A program made the position numbers and the translations under genes. The notes below the pieces were generated by a model. That model was not told the origin of the DNA and searched no databases. It saw only the letters and a list, made by a program, of their open reading frames with translations. DNA of 22,389 nucleotides from JAIRTY01 sp050257395 (lineage in GTDB: Bacteria > Actinomycetota > Actinomycetes > Streptosporangiales > Streptosporangiaceae), in NCBI GenBank assembly GCA_050257395.1, contig JBLMWU010000185.1:1-22389 (forward strand). Direction: 5' to 3'. The stretch's first letter is position 1; each line of letters opens with the position of its first letter. This document shows positions 15,241 through 22,389 of the stretch, piece by piece.

Positions 15241-15651
15241 TCAGACGGGATCGCGGGGCAGCGAGTGGCGGCAGTACGCGCAGACCGGATGGGCGGCCAC
15301 CGAGGCCACGGCCTCATCGACCGGGGCGCCGCAGTCGGGGCAGTGGGTGGGGACGTGCCACAGGCCGCCCGTGGACGCCGTGTTCAGCAGCACGACCTTG
15401 GAGTGATGGGCGGGGTTGAACCTGACCCGGACGCTCTGGCCGGGCTCGATGTGGCCCTTGAGCAGCTCGACGGTGGTCTCGAACAGCTCGCCGCTGTCGG
15501 GCTGGACCCTGATCGTCGCGGTGCGGCCGTCCGGCCCGAGCGCGAGGATGGTCGCCGTCCCCGGGCTGCCGTCCCTGGCCAGGCGCAGCTTCTCCATCAG
15601 CAGCTTGTCGTGAGCGGACATCGTGCGGCGCTCAGGCTTGGGCTTGCCCAT
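15241..15651 (-). CDS. Small zinc-ribbon protein with OB-like domain
   Basis: This is a 136-residue protein. A short basic N-terminus (MGKPKPERR) and a helix (SAHDKLLMEKLRLARDG) are followed by a beta-rich part (GTATILALGPDGRTATIRVQ through VRVRFNPAHHSKVVLLN). A C-terminal zinc ribbon has CPDCG and CAYC, paired CxxC knuckles about 18 residues apart. The role is unknown; nucleic-acid or protein binding is typical for such ribbons. ATG 15651 has GGGAGGTG 8 bases upstream; an internal ATG at 15621 is less likely. It is divergent from exonuclease III. Confidence 0.75.
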   Translation of the reverse strand: MGKPKPERRTMSAHDKLLMEKLRLARDGSPGTATILALGPDGRTATIRVQPDSGELFETTVELLKGHIEPGQSVRVRFNPAHHSKVVLLNTASTGGLWHVPTHCPDCGAPVDEAVASVAAHPVCAYCRHSLPRDPV

Positions 15652-15800
15652 CCGCTGTGCCCACCTCCCATGACGTCCCGGCGCGGCCAGCCGGGTCAGC
15701 GGTGAGGATGTTTGCGGCAGTTTAGCCAGCTTCACCAGCCACAACAGCACCTTTGCCGATACCACTCGCCGCCGGCGCCGTCAGGCAGCCGCACGGCGGC

Positions 15801-15806
15801 TACCGT
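15801..15806 (+). promoter_or_regulatory. -10 element of a leaderless exonuclease III transcript
   Basis: TACCGT fits the TANNNT pattern found 6-8 bases before leaderless starts in actinobacteria. Seven bases separate it from GTG 15814, and there is no Shine-Dalgarno. No convincing -35 element is seen. Confidence 0.45.
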
Positions 15807-15813
15807 TGACCGG

Positions 15814-16677
15814 GTGCGGGTAGCGACCTGGAACGTCAACTCCGTCAAGCAGCGGGTGCCGCGGTTCCTGCCCTGGCTCGACCAGCGGCAGCCGGACGTG
15901 GTCTGCCTGCAGGAGACCAAGCTCGCCGACGCCGCGTTCAGCGTGCTGCTCGGCGGCGAGCTCGCCAGCCGCGGCTACCAGCTCGCGCTGCACGGCGAGG
16001 CCCGCTGGAACGGGGTGGCCATCCTGTCCCGGGCCGGCCTGGACGACGTGGTGACCGGGCTGGCCGGCGCGCCCGGCTTCCCGGACCCGGAAGCCCGGGC
16101 CATCGCCGCGACCTGCGGCGGCATCCGGGTCCACTCGGTCTACGTGCCGAACGGCCGGGAGCCCGGGTCCGAGCACTACCACTACAAGCTGGCGTGGCTG
16201 GCCGCGCTGCGCGAGGTGGTCGCGGCCGGCCCGGCCGACGCGGTGGTCTGCGGGGACATGAACATCGCCCCCACCGACGCCGACGTGTTCGACCCGGCCG
16301 CCTACGTGGGCCAGACGCACGTCACCCCGCCCGAGCGGGCCGCCCTCGCCGAGCTGCAGGCGCTCGGCCTGCGGGACGTGGTGCGCGACCGCTGGCCGGA
16401 CCGGCGGGTGTTCACCTACTGGGACTACCGGGCCGGCATGTTCCACCGCGACCTGGGCATGCGGATCGACCTGGTGCTGGCCAGCGCCCCGGTGGCCGGC
16501 CGGGTCAGGGCCGCCTGGGTGGACCGGCACGCCCGCAAGGGCACCGGCCCGAGCGACCACGCCCCGGTCATCATCGACCTGGACGAGGCCCCGGACGGCG
16601 ACATCGGCCCGGTCGTGCCGCCCCCGTCCGCGCCCGCCGCCCGGCCCGGCTCGGCGAAGCTGCCCCAGTCCCGGTAG
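15814..16677 (+). CDS. xthA: Exonuclease III (AP endonuclease family)
   Basis: The 287-residue protein begins MRVATWNVNSVKQR, the standard opening of ExoIII/XthA. It carries the metal-binding glutamate in VVCLQETKL (Glu34), WNGVAILSR, VYVPNGREPGSEHYHYKL, the catalytic region VVCGDMNIAPTDADVF, DYRAGMFHRDLGMRIDLVL and the GPSDHAPV histidine motif. The enzyme cuts at abasic sites and degrades 3' ends in base-excision repair. A Pro/Ala-rich tail of about 25 residues follows the catalytic fold. GTG 15814 is set by the family start and the -10 hexamer. It is not part of the alkylation-repair operon, but it would act downstream of base loss. Confidence 0.92.
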   Translation: MRVATWNVNSVKQRVPRFLPWLDQRQPDVVCLQETKLADAAFSVLLGGELASRGYQLALHGEARWNGVAILSRAGLDDVVTGLAGAPGFPDPEARAIAATCGGIRVHSVYVPNGREPGSEHYHYKLAWLAALREVVAAGPADAVVCGDMNIAPTDADVFDPAAYVGQTHVTPPERAALAELQALGLRDVVRDRWPDRRVFTYWDYRAGMFHRDLGMRIDLVLASAPVAGRVRAAWVDRHARKGTGPSDHAPVIIDLDEAPDGDIGPVVPPPSAPAARPGSAKLPQSR

Positions 16678-16696
16678 CGGTCTCTCGGCCTGCCTC

Positions 16697-16724
16697 TACA
16701 CTCTCTTGATCACCCCATATGGGG
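16697..16724 (+). promoter_or_regulatory. Promoter with palindromic operator before the glycosyltransferase operon
   Basis: TACACT (16697-16702) is a good -10 hexamer. Six bases to the right begin the palindrome TGATCA (16707-16712) and the perfect 12-bp palindrome CCCCATATGGGG (16713-16724), which would cover about +4 to +15. This is a repressor-type position. The ATG at 16719 lies inside the palindrome and is an unlikely start. Confidence 0.45.
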
Positions 16725-16751
16725 AGAAACACCGCACCGAGAGAGCCGCCG

Positions 16752-18065
16752 ATGACCGAGCGCCCGCTGACCGTCCTGTTCATGCCCGAGTCCGCGTACG
16801 GGCCGACCAACCAGTGCATCGGCGTGGGTGACATCCTGCGCCAGCGCGGGCACCGGGTGGTGTTCGCCGCCGAGCGGTCCTGGCAGGGCAAGCTGGCCGC
16901 GCTGGGGTTCGAGGAGGACCTGGTCGACCTGGCGCCCCCGGCCGGGGACGCGGACGGGGCGGAGGGCGACGCCGGGCAGTTCTGGAAGGACTTCATCCGC
17001 GACACCGCGCCGGAGTTCCGCAAGCCCACCATCGAGCAGCTCGGCACGTTCATCCAGCCGACCTGGCAGGCCCTGATCGACGGCGCCGTCTACTGCGAGC
17101 CGCAGCTCAGGGAGATCATCGCCCGGGTCCGGCCGGACGTGATCGTGGAAGACAACGTCGTCTGCTTTCCCGCCCTGCTGACGGCCGGGGTGCCGTTCGT
17201 CCGGATCATGTCCTGCAACCCGCTGGAGGTGGGCGGGCCGGCGCTGCCGCCGGTCTTCTCCGGCTACCCGGTCGCCGACCGGGCCGGCTGGGACGAGTTC
17301 CGCAAGGAGTACGACCGCACTCACCGGGCCATGTGGGAGGAGTTCAGCAGCTGGGTGAGCGCGCAGGGCGCGCCGCCCCTGCCCGACCTGGAGTTCATCC
17401 ACACGTCGGAGCACGCCAACCTGTACGTGTTCCCGGAGGAGGCCGACTACGCGGACCTGCGGCCGCTCGGCCCGGCCTGGCACCGGATGGACTCCAGCGT
17501 CCGCGAGACCGACCAGCCGTACGAGATCCCCGCCGCGCTGGCGGACCGGCCGGAGGACAGCGCGCTCATCTACCTGTCGCTGGGCTCGCTCGGCAGCGCC
17601 GACGTGGAGCTGATGAAACGGCTGGTGGACGTGCTGGGCCGGACCCCGCACCGGTACATCGTCAGCAAGGGCCCGCAGCACGCCGAGTACGAGCTGGCAG
17701 CCAACATGGCCGGCGCCGAGTTCCTCCCGCAGACCACGCTGATCCCCCAGGTGGACGCCGTCATCACGCACGGCGGCAACAACACCGTCACCGAGGCGGT
17801 CCACTTCGGCAAGCCGATGATCGTGCTGCCGCTGTTCTGGGACCAGTACGACAACGCCCAGCGGATGAGCGAGACCGGGTTCGGGGTGCGGCTGCCGACC
17901 TACGCGTTCACCGGCGAGGACATGACCGCCGCGCTCGCCACCGTGCTGGACCCGGCCATGCAGGCCCGGGCCGCCGCCGCCGGCGAGCGGGTCCGCCAGC
18001 GCGACGGCCTGCGGCGCGGCGCCGACGTGATCGAGTCCGCCGCCCGGGCGCACACCGCCGGGTGA
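16752..18065 (+). CDS. GT1-family glycosyltransferase
   Basis: The 437-residue protein has the GT-B architecture of UDP/NDP-sugar glycosyltransferases. The N-terminal acceptor domain contains TVLFMPESAYGPTNQCIGVGDILRQRGHRVVFAA. The C-terminal donor domain contains IYLSLGSLGS (about 270-280), the region FLPQTTLIPQVDAVITHGGNNTVTEAVHFGKPMIVLPLFWDQYDNAQRM, equivalent to the HGG...DQ box of the plant PSPG/MGT families, and FGVRLP. It moves a sugar from a nucleotide donor to a small-molecule or lipid acceptor that cannot be named. ATG 16752 is taken because ATG 16719 lies within a palindromic operator. Its stop overlaps the GTG of the kinase gene, so the two are translated together. Confidence 0.88.
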   Translation: MTERPLTVLFMPESAYGPTNQCIGVGDILRQRGHRVVFAAERSWQGKLAALGFEEDLVDLAPPAGDADGAEGDAGQFWKDFIRDTAPEFRKPTIEQLGTFIQPTWQALIDGAVYCEPQLREIIARVRPDVIVEDNVVCFPALLTAGVPFVRIMSCNPLEVGGPALPPVFSGYPVADRAGWDEFRKEYDRTHRAMWEEFSSWVSAQGAPPLPDLEFIHTSEHANLYVFPEEADYADLRPLGPAWHRMDSSVRETDQPYEIPAALADRPEDSALIYLSLGSLGSADVELMKRLVDVLGRTPHRYIVSKGPQHAEYELAANMAGAEFLPQTTLIPQVDAVITHGGNNTVTEAVHFGKPMIVLPLFWDQYDNAQRMSETGFGVRLPTYAFTGEDMTAALATVLDPAMQARAAAAGERVRQRDGLRRGADVIESAARAHTAG

Positions 18066-19696
18066 ACGACCTCGCAGCGCTGGTGGCCGCGGCCCCCGGC
18101 AGCCTCGTGCTGCCCGGCCGCCCGCGTGCCGCCAGCGTCACCGTGCCCACCCCGCTCCGGCTGCTGGCCGCGTTCCCGCTCGGGGAAAGGCTGGCAGTGG
18201 CCGTGGTGGCGGACAGCGGAGGCGGCCGGTGGACAGTGCCTCTGGTGATGGGGAACGGGCTTCGCCGGGCCCGGCCTGGCGACGGGGTGGCGGCCGCGCT
18301 CGCCAGCGCCCTGGGCTCGCCGGGAGCGGCGGCCCCTGCCCGGGCTGACGTGGCACAAACTGACGTGGCACAAACTGACGCGGCCCAGGCGGGCGCGGCC
18401 CAGGCTGACGCGGCCCAGACTGGCGCGGCCCAGACTGGCGTGACACAGCGTGATCTGCCCCAGGGCTCCTCGTTCTCCCTGATGTCGTGGCGCGGCCAGC
18501 CGGTCACCGGTGAACGCGAAGTCACCGTGGACCAGACGAACGAGTCGGTGATCGCCGGCGACGCCGCAGTGGTCAAGTGGGCGGTGCGGCTGCCGACCGC
18601 GGGCGAGCCGGAGCAGCCAGCCGTCAGCAGGCTCGCCGCGCTGGCCAGGGCCGGCTTCCCGGGCACCCCGCGGCCGTGGGGCGTGCTGCGGTGGCACTGC
18701 CCGGACCGGCCGGTGGCGCTCGCGACCGTGACCTCCTACCTGCCCGGCGCGCTCGACGGCTGGGACTGGGCGGTGGCCGACGTCACCGCTCTCGCCATGG
18801 GCGGCTCCACCCTCGCGCGGGCCCGCCGGCCCGTCGCCGAACTGGGCAGGCTCACCGCCGGGCTGCACGCCGCGCTGGCTGCGGCCGGGATGGACACCGG
18901 CACGCAGGCCGACGGCGACCGGTGGTGGCGGCGGGCCGAAGCCGACCTGGCCGAAGCGGCCACGGTGGGCGGCCCGGAAGGGGCCCGGCTGGCGGTGCGG
19001 GCCGGCGCGCTGCAGGCGGCGTTCGCCGGGCTGCGGCAGGCGGCGGGCACGCCGCTCATCGACGTGCACGGGGACCTGCACGTCGGGCAGATCCTGCGCT
19101 GGGCCGGCCCGGACGGCGGCCATGCCTACGCGGTGACCGACTTCGACGGCAACCCGGTGCTGCCCCCGGCTGACCGCGCCCGCCGGGCCCCGGCCGCGCT
19201 GGACGTGGCCGGGATGCTGGCCTCGCTGGACCACGTCGGCCGGGTCGTGCTGCATCACGAGCCCGGCGCGGACGCCGACGCGGTCCGGGGCTGGATCACC
19301 GCGGCCCAGCAGGACTTCCTGGCCGCTTACCGGGCCGGGCTGGCCGCGGCTGGGCGGCCTGGGCTGCTGGACGAGCGGCTGCTGTGGCCGCTGCGGCTGC
19401 ACCAGGAGGTGCGCGAATACGTGTACGCCATCCACCACCTGCCGCACTGGCGGTACGTGCCGGACGCCGCCCTGGCCGACCTGCTGCCCGCGGACGCGCC
19501 AGTGCCAGGCTGCGGCCCGCTGCCAGGAACCGGGCCGCAGCCAGGGGCCGGACCACAGCTAAGGGCCGGACCACAGCCGGGAACCGGGCCGCAGCCAGGG
19601 GCCGGGGCACAGCCAGGGGCCGGGCCACAGCCGGGAACCGGGCCACAGCCGGGCGCGGGAGCACTGCCGGGCGCCGGTCTGGCCGGGGCGGGCTGA
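18062..19696 (+). CDS. Glucosamine kinase/maltokinase-like phosphotransferase
   Basis: This 544-residue protein of the APH-like kinase fold is related to maltokinase and the actinobacterial glucosamine kinases. The catalytic loop is DVHGDLHVGQIL (HGDLHVGQ at 336-343) and the metal-binding loop is TDFDGNP (360-365); maltokinases usually read DFDGEP. An N-cap lies at residues 1-90 and an N-lobe with VKWAV near 180. A low-complexity AxxAQ insert covers 95-129, and a Gly-Pro-Gln-rich hexapeptide tail runs from about residue 481 to the end, making it much longer than maltokinase. The GTG start overlaps the glycosyltransferase stop (GTGA). With the SIS gene 3 bases downstream, phosphorylation of a free amino sugar is the best guess. 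Maltose or another sugar cannot be excluded. Confidence 0.75.
   Translation: MNDLAALVAAAPGSLVLPGRPRAASVTVPTPLRLLAAFPLGERLAVAVVADSGGGRWTVPLVMGNGLRRARPGDGVAAALASALGSPGAAAPARADVAQTDVAQTDAAQAGAAQADAAQTGAAQTGVTQRDLPQGSSFSLMSWRGQPVTGEREVTVDQTNESVIAGDAAVVKWAVRLPTAGEPEQPAVSRLAALARAGFPGTPRPWGVLRWHCPDRPVALATVTSYLPGALDGWDWAVADVTALAMGGSTLARARRPVAELGRLTAGLHAALAAAGMDTGTQADGDRWWRRAEADLAEAATVGGPEGARLAVRAGALQAAFAGLRQAAGTPLIDVHGDLHVGQILRWAGPDGGHAYAVTDFDGNPVLPPADRARRAPAALDVAGMLASLDHVGRVVLHHEPGADADAVRGWITAAQQDFLAAYRAGLAAAGRPGLLDERLLWPLRLHQEVREYVYAIHHLPHWRYVPDAALADLLPADAPVPGCGPLPGTGPQPGAGPQLRAGPQPGTGPQPGAGAQPGAGPQPGTGPQPGAGALPGAGLAGAG
18344..18448 (+). repeat. Seven 15-bp in-frame tandem repeats
   Basis: Seven units of 15 bases, with consensus ACTGACGCGGCCCAG, code for the pentapeptide (T/A)-(D/G)-(A/V)-A-Q in the kinase gene (residues 95-129). 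Unit-to-unit differences are small. The array is length-variable in principle and encodes a flexible linker in the N-cap. Confidence 0.9.
19502..19678 (+). repeat. 18-bp in-frame tandem repeats coding a Gly/Pro tail
   Basis: Nine full 18-base units and a partial tenth encode hexapeptides of type Q-P-G-(A/T)-G-P at the C-terminus of the kinase. The tail is disordered and hydrophilic and ends just before the stop at 19696. It may be a recent expansion and is likely to vary between strains. Confidence 0.88.
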
Positions 19697-19699
19697 GCC

Positions 19700-20668
19700 G
19701 TGGACCCGGCGCTGTTCCTGGCGGACCTGGAAGCCAAGCCCGCCGCGCTGCAGGCGCTCACCGCCCGGCTGGCCGCTGGCCCGGCCTGGCCGGACGCGGT
19801 GACCTCGGCCCGGTGGCTGCTGCTGGTGGGCATGGGCTCCTCGCTCTATGCCGCCTCGGTCGCCGCGGCCAGGCTGCGGGCGGCCGGCGCCGACGCGGTG
19901 GCCGAGAACGCGGGCAGCGACCTGCTGCCGCCGATGCCGCCGGACGGCGCGGTCATCGCCGTCTCCGCGGGCGGCGGGTCCCGCGAGACCGCCGCCGCGG
20001 TGGAGCGTTACCTCGGCCGCTGCCTGGTGGTGCTGCTCACCAACACGCCGTCCTCGGCCCTGGCGGCCCGCGCCGGCCACGTGGTCTCGCTGCACGCCGG
20101 GCCGGAGCGAGGCGGGGTGGCCTGCCGGTCCTACCAGCACACGGTCGCCCTGCTGCTGGCGCTGGAAGCGGCCGTCGCGCGGCCGGGCCTGGACGTGCCC
20201 GCCCTGGTCACCGCCGCGGCCACCGCCACCCGGGAGCTGCTGGACAGCCGGCCGGACTGGCTGCCGCAGGTCACCCGGCTGCTGGCCGGGCCGGACGGCA
20301 GCCACGTGGTCGCGCCCGCCCGGCGGCTGGCGTCGGCCCAGCAGTCCGCGCTCATGCTCCGGGAAGGCCCGCGGGTGGCCTCGCACGCCTGCGAGACCGC
20401 GGACTGGAGCCACGTGGACGTCTACCTGACCAAGACGCTCGACTACCGGATGCTGCTGCTGGCCGGGTCGCCGTGGGAGGACGAACTGCTGCGCTGGGCC
20501 CGCGAACGCAGCGCCACCGTGGTGGCCGCAGGCGGCGACGTGCCCGGCGCCGCCGCCTGCGTGCGCTACCCGGGCGACGAGGACGACGACGTCCGGCTGC
20601 TCACCGAGGTCCTGGTGGCCGAGCTCACCGCGGCCGCGCTCTGGGCCGCCCCGGACGATGGCTGCTGA
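19700..20668 (+). CDS. SIS-domain (GlmS isomerase-like) sugar-phosphate protein
   Basis: The 322-residue protein has two SIS half-domains. The first has WLLLVGMGSSLYAASVA (39-55) and VIAVSAGGGSRETAAA (85-100), the phosphosugar-binding serine loops, then LTNTPSSALAARAGHVVSL. The second begins near residue 195 (VVAPARRLASAQQSALMLREGP). It resembles the isomerase half of GlmS without the glutaminase part, and related aldose/ketose-phosphate isomerases or deaminases such as AgaS and FrlB. The GTG at 19700 is 3 bases after the kinase stop, so it is the third gene of the operon. Together they would take glucosamine to its 6-phosphate and on to fructose 6-phosphate, or the reverse; this is inference. 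Confidence 0.82.
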   Translation: MDPALFLADLEAKPAALQALTARLAAGPAWPDAVTSARWLLLVGMGSSLYAASVAAARLRAAGADAVAENAGSDLLPPMPPDGAVIAVSAGGGSRETAAAVERYLGRCLVVLLTNTPSSALAARAGHVVSLHAGPERGGVACRSYQHTVALLLALEAAVARPGLDVPALVTAAATATRELLDSRPDWLPQVTRLLAGPDGSHVVAPARRLASAQQSALMLREGPRVASHACETADWSHVDVYLTKTLDYRMLLLAGSPWEDELLRWARERSATVVAAGGDVPGAAACVRYPGDEDDDVRLLTEVLVAELTAAALWAAPDDGC

Positions 20669-20683
20669 CCAGGGAGGGAACTG

Positions 20684-21118
20684 ATGTCACCGATGTTCGG
20701 TCACAAGGACGAGTCGCCGGACGGCGCCGCCGCGCTGCAGGCGGAGATCGGCCGGGCCGCCGCGCTGCCGCTGCCGGAACTGGCGGCCGAGGTGATGGCC
20801 AGCGTGTTCGGGCCGGACGGCCCGGGCGGCCCGGGCAGGCCCGGCACGATCGACGGTCCCGCCGAGGCCGCCAACCGGCTCACCCTGGCCGACGTGACCC
20901 AGGCGTTCACCCCCGCGGCCGGAGGCCGGGGAGTTGGCGCGGACCAGCTGCACCGGCTGTCGCTGCTGCTCGCCGAAGCGCTGCAGCTGCTGGAGCACGC
21001 CGCGCTGGTGCGGGTCAGCTGGCGCGGCGGCATGGAGAACTACCTCGCCACCCGGGCGGGCCGGACGGCGGTGGCGCAGGGTGCGGTCACCCGGGTCCTG
21101 GCCGGCGGCGGCCGCTGA
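20684..21118 (+). CDS. Small conserved-looking protein, unknown function
   Basis: This is a 144-residue protein. The N-terminal part is helical (AALQAEIGRAAALPLPELAAEVMASVFG). A GPGGPGRPG linker follows, then a helical C-terminal half with RLSLLLAEALQLLEHAALVRVSWRGGMENYLATRAGRTAV, which has the look of a winged-helix or small DNA/protein-binding fold. I recognise no named family. GGGAGGGAA lies 4 bases before ATG 20684. It lies 15 bases downstream of the SIS gene on the same strand, so it could belong to that operon. Confidence 0.72.
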   Translation: MSPMFGHKDESPDGAAALQAEIGRAAALPLPELAAEVMASVFGPDGPGGPGRPGTIDGPAEAANRLTLADVTQAFTPAAGGRGVGADQLHRLSLLLAEALQLLEHAALVRVSWRGGMENYLATRAGRTAVAQGAVTRVLAGGGR

Positions 21119-21193
21119 CCCCGCGCCTATCCTGGAAACAGCGGGTCTTCCGGGCCGGGACGGCCGGCCGGGCGCCCGCCCGGAGAAGGCGTC

Positions 21194-21952
21194 ATGCGCG
21201 GGGGGATCGGCGGCAGGCTCGCCGCGGCGGCGGTGGCCTGCGGGCTGGCCGGCGGCCTGCTGGCCGGCTGTTATGTGGACGTCGGCGCGCTGCAGCACCG
21301 CACCCGGACCTACCAGGTCCCCGGCCAGGTGCGGACCCTGGTGGTGAACGTCCGGGCCGGCAACGTGCACGTCACCGGCGCCGGGACCGGCCAGGTCACG
21401 GTCACCGAGCACATCGCCTACCGGCACGCGGTCCCGGCCACCAGCCACCGCGTCCGCGCGGGCACCCTCACCCTGGCCAGCAGCTGCCCCACCCTGGAGA
21501 CCTGCAGCGTGGGCTACGACATCCGGGTGCCCCGGGGGCTGACCGTGCGGATCAGCGCGGCGGCCGGCACGATCCGGCTGGACGCCCTGGCCGGGCGGGT
21601 CACGGCGCACACCAACGCCGGCGGCGTCGATCTCCGCGAGGTCTCCGGGCCGGTAGCGGTGTCCAGCCACGCCGGGTCGGTCACCGCCCGCGGCCTCGCC
21701 TCGGCCACCGCCACCCTGCGCTCCTCGGCCGGCAGCATCGACGCCACGTTCACCGCCGTGCCGGCGGCGGTCACGGCCACCACCGCGGTCGGCTCGGTCA
21801 CGGTGCGAGTGCCAGGCTCGGCGTCCTACGCCGTGCACGCGAGCACCTCGGTGGGCAGCACCAGCATCCGGGTCCCCCGCGACCCGCGGTCAGCGCACAC
21901 CATCACCGCCAGCACCAGGACCGGTTCTCTCACCATTGAGCCAGCGTCGTGA
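21194..21952 (+). CDS. DUF4097-type beta-solenoid lipoprotein
   Basis: The 252-residue protein has a lipoprotein signal: hydrophobic core from about residue 9 and lipobox LLAGC with Cys26. The mature part is a repeating beta pattern, with about eight short strands rich in Thr, Val and Ser (for example LVVNVRAGNVHVTG, TIRLDALAGRVTAHTNAGGVDLREVSG, VSSHAGSVTARG, SVTVRVPG). This is the DUF4097/adhesin-like right-handed beta-helix found in many surface proteins. Two cysteines (SCPTLETC) could form a disulfide. It sits on the outer face of the membrane; the function is unknown. GGAGAAGG lies 5 bases before ATG 21194. A hairpin follows the stop. Confidence 0.85.
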   Translation: MRGGIGGRLAAAAVACGLAGGLLAGCYVDVGALQHRTRTYQVPGQVRTLVVNVRAGNVHVTGAGTGQVTVTEHIAYRHAVPATSHRVRAGTLTLASSCPTLETCSVGYDIRVPRGLTVRISAAAGTIRLDALAGRVTAHTNAGGVDLREVSGPVAVSSHAGSVTARGLASATATLRSSAGSIDATFTAVPAAVTATTAVGSVTVRVPGSASYAVHASTSVGSTSIRVPRDPRSAHTITASTRTGSLTIEPAS

Positions 21953-21963
21953 CCAGGGCCGGC

Positions 21964-21983
21964 GCCGGCTGCTGCCAGCCGGC
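21964..21983 (+). terminator. GC-rich hairpin terminator
   Basis: GCCGGCT-GCTGCC-AGCCGGC is a perfect 7-bp stem with a 6-base loop, 12 bases after the lipoprotein stop. There is no T-tract, as is common in actinobacteria. Confidence 0.5.
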
Positions 21984-22111
21984 TGACGAATCCACTGGAC
22001 ACTTTTGCGGCTTTCAGGCCAGAATCAGGCGCCCCCTTTACATAACAACGTGCCTGGCGCCAGGGCCAAGGATGATCCGGCAGCCGCGCCGCGCGGCTGG
22101 AGAGGGATGAG

Positions 22112-22389
22112 ATGACGGCCACGGTACCCGCGGGCTGGTACAGCGATCCGGCGCAGCGGCACCAGTTCCGCTACTGGGACGGCACCCAGTGGACGGCGCA
22201 CGTGTCGACGGGCGGCGTCACCTCCGTCGACCCGGCCGGGGCCGGGCCAGCCCCGCAGGGCACCGCGGCCGGGCAGCACGGCGGTGACCTGCCCGCCACC
22301 ATGGCCGTCCCCGCTGCCGCGGCCCCGGGCGGCCCGGCCACAGGCGGCCCGGCCACAGGCGGCCCGGCCACAGGCGGCTACAGCCCGGC
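22112..22389 (+). CDS. DUF2510-domain protein, 5' part only
   Basis: The gene runs off the window end after about 92 codons. The first 30 residues are a DUF2510 motif: PAGWYSDPAQRHQFRYWDGTQWTAHVS, the WYxDP and RYWDGxxWT tryptophans typical of the short domain found at the N-terminus of many actinobacterial membrane proteins. A Gly/Ala/Pro-rich linker with GGPAT repeats follows. Such proteins usually continue into transmembrane helices or a further domain, not seen here. ATG 22112 has GGAGAGGG (22099-22106) 5 bases upstream. A CTGGCGCCAG palindrome (22054-22063) lies in the leader and a TACATA hexamer at 22039-22044 might be a -10. Function unknown. Confidence 0.82.
   Translation, partial: MTATVPAGWYSDPAQRHQFRYWDGTQWTAHVSTGGVTSVDPAGAGPAPQGTAAGQHGGDLPATMAVPAAAAPGGPATGGPATGGPATGGYSP
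22328..22372 (+). repeat. Three 15-bp tandem repeats (GGPAT)
   Basis: Three identical copies of GGCGGCCCGGCCACA encode GGPAT in the linker of the DUF2510 protein. A fourth copy begins and then diverges. The array may continue past the window end. Confidence 0.85.

Noticed and set aside
18344..18448. CRISPR-like array
   Set aside because: The repeats are contiguous 15-bp in-frame coding units without spacers.
19384..21939. 851-codon open frame on the plus strand
   Set aside because: Runs out of frame through the kinase, SIS, unknown and lipoprotein genes, all of which have clear motifs in their own frames.

Overview
The window has very high GC, GTG and TTG starts, ATGA/GTGA gene overlaps and several apparent leaderless starts. 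With ECF sigma factors, DUF2510, DUF4097, SIS and glucosamine-kinase-like proteins, this points to chromosomal DNA of a filamentous or soil actinomycete (Streptosporangiales, Catenulisporales or Streptomycetales-like). Genus cannot be fixed from sequence alone. No tRNA, rRNA, CRISPR array, insertion sequence or phage module was seen.

Layout. 1-192: edge region with a DosR/DevR-like palindrome. 193-2535: two minus-strand genes, an alkylglycerone-phosphate-synthase-like flavoprotein and a membrane-anchored exported protein. 2738-3586: a polytopic membrane protein. 3723-6203: a dimethylglycine/sarcosine-dehydrogenase-like flavoprotein with a folate-binding GcvT half, behind a candidate operator. 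6217-8901: a DNA-alkylation-repair locus. It holds a first O6-alkylguanine-DNA methyltransferase, then a tightly overlapping operon: ECF sigma factor, second methyltransferase with an N-terminal extension, COG3826-type 2OG-Fe(II) oxygenase, and stand-alone Ada zinc domain. 8870-10433: small genes, a frameshifted FitA-like antitoxin, two coupled small orphan genes, and a divergent HTH-only GntR protein. 10450-12223: an ECF41/SigJ-type sigma factor divergent from a LUD-domain gene, sharing a back-to-back promoter, then a VOC-protein remnant. 12282-14712: serine hydrolase, PNPOx-like protein, cupin and SnoaL-like protein. 14855-16677: DUF3052-like protein, zinc-ribbon protein and exonuclease III. 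16752-20668: a coupled operon of glycosyltransferase, glucosamine-kinase-like kinase and SIS protein, followed by a small unknown gene. 21194-22389: DUF4097 lipoprotein and a partial DUF2510 protein.

The strongest candidate for an undescribed system is the alkylation-repair locus. The pieces of a classical Ada protein (zinc domain and methyltransferase) appear as separate proteins, and an ECF sigma factor stands where the AraC-type activator would be. The first methyltransferase and the sigma factor have near-identical upstream elements, CTCACGTTCC-N12-CGTCT, each ending 7 bases before the ATG. This suggests one autoregulated sigma factor driving leaderless transcripts of both units. A sister pair of elements, CTCACATTCC-N12-TGTCG, lies back to back between the SigJ-type sigma gene and the LUD gene.
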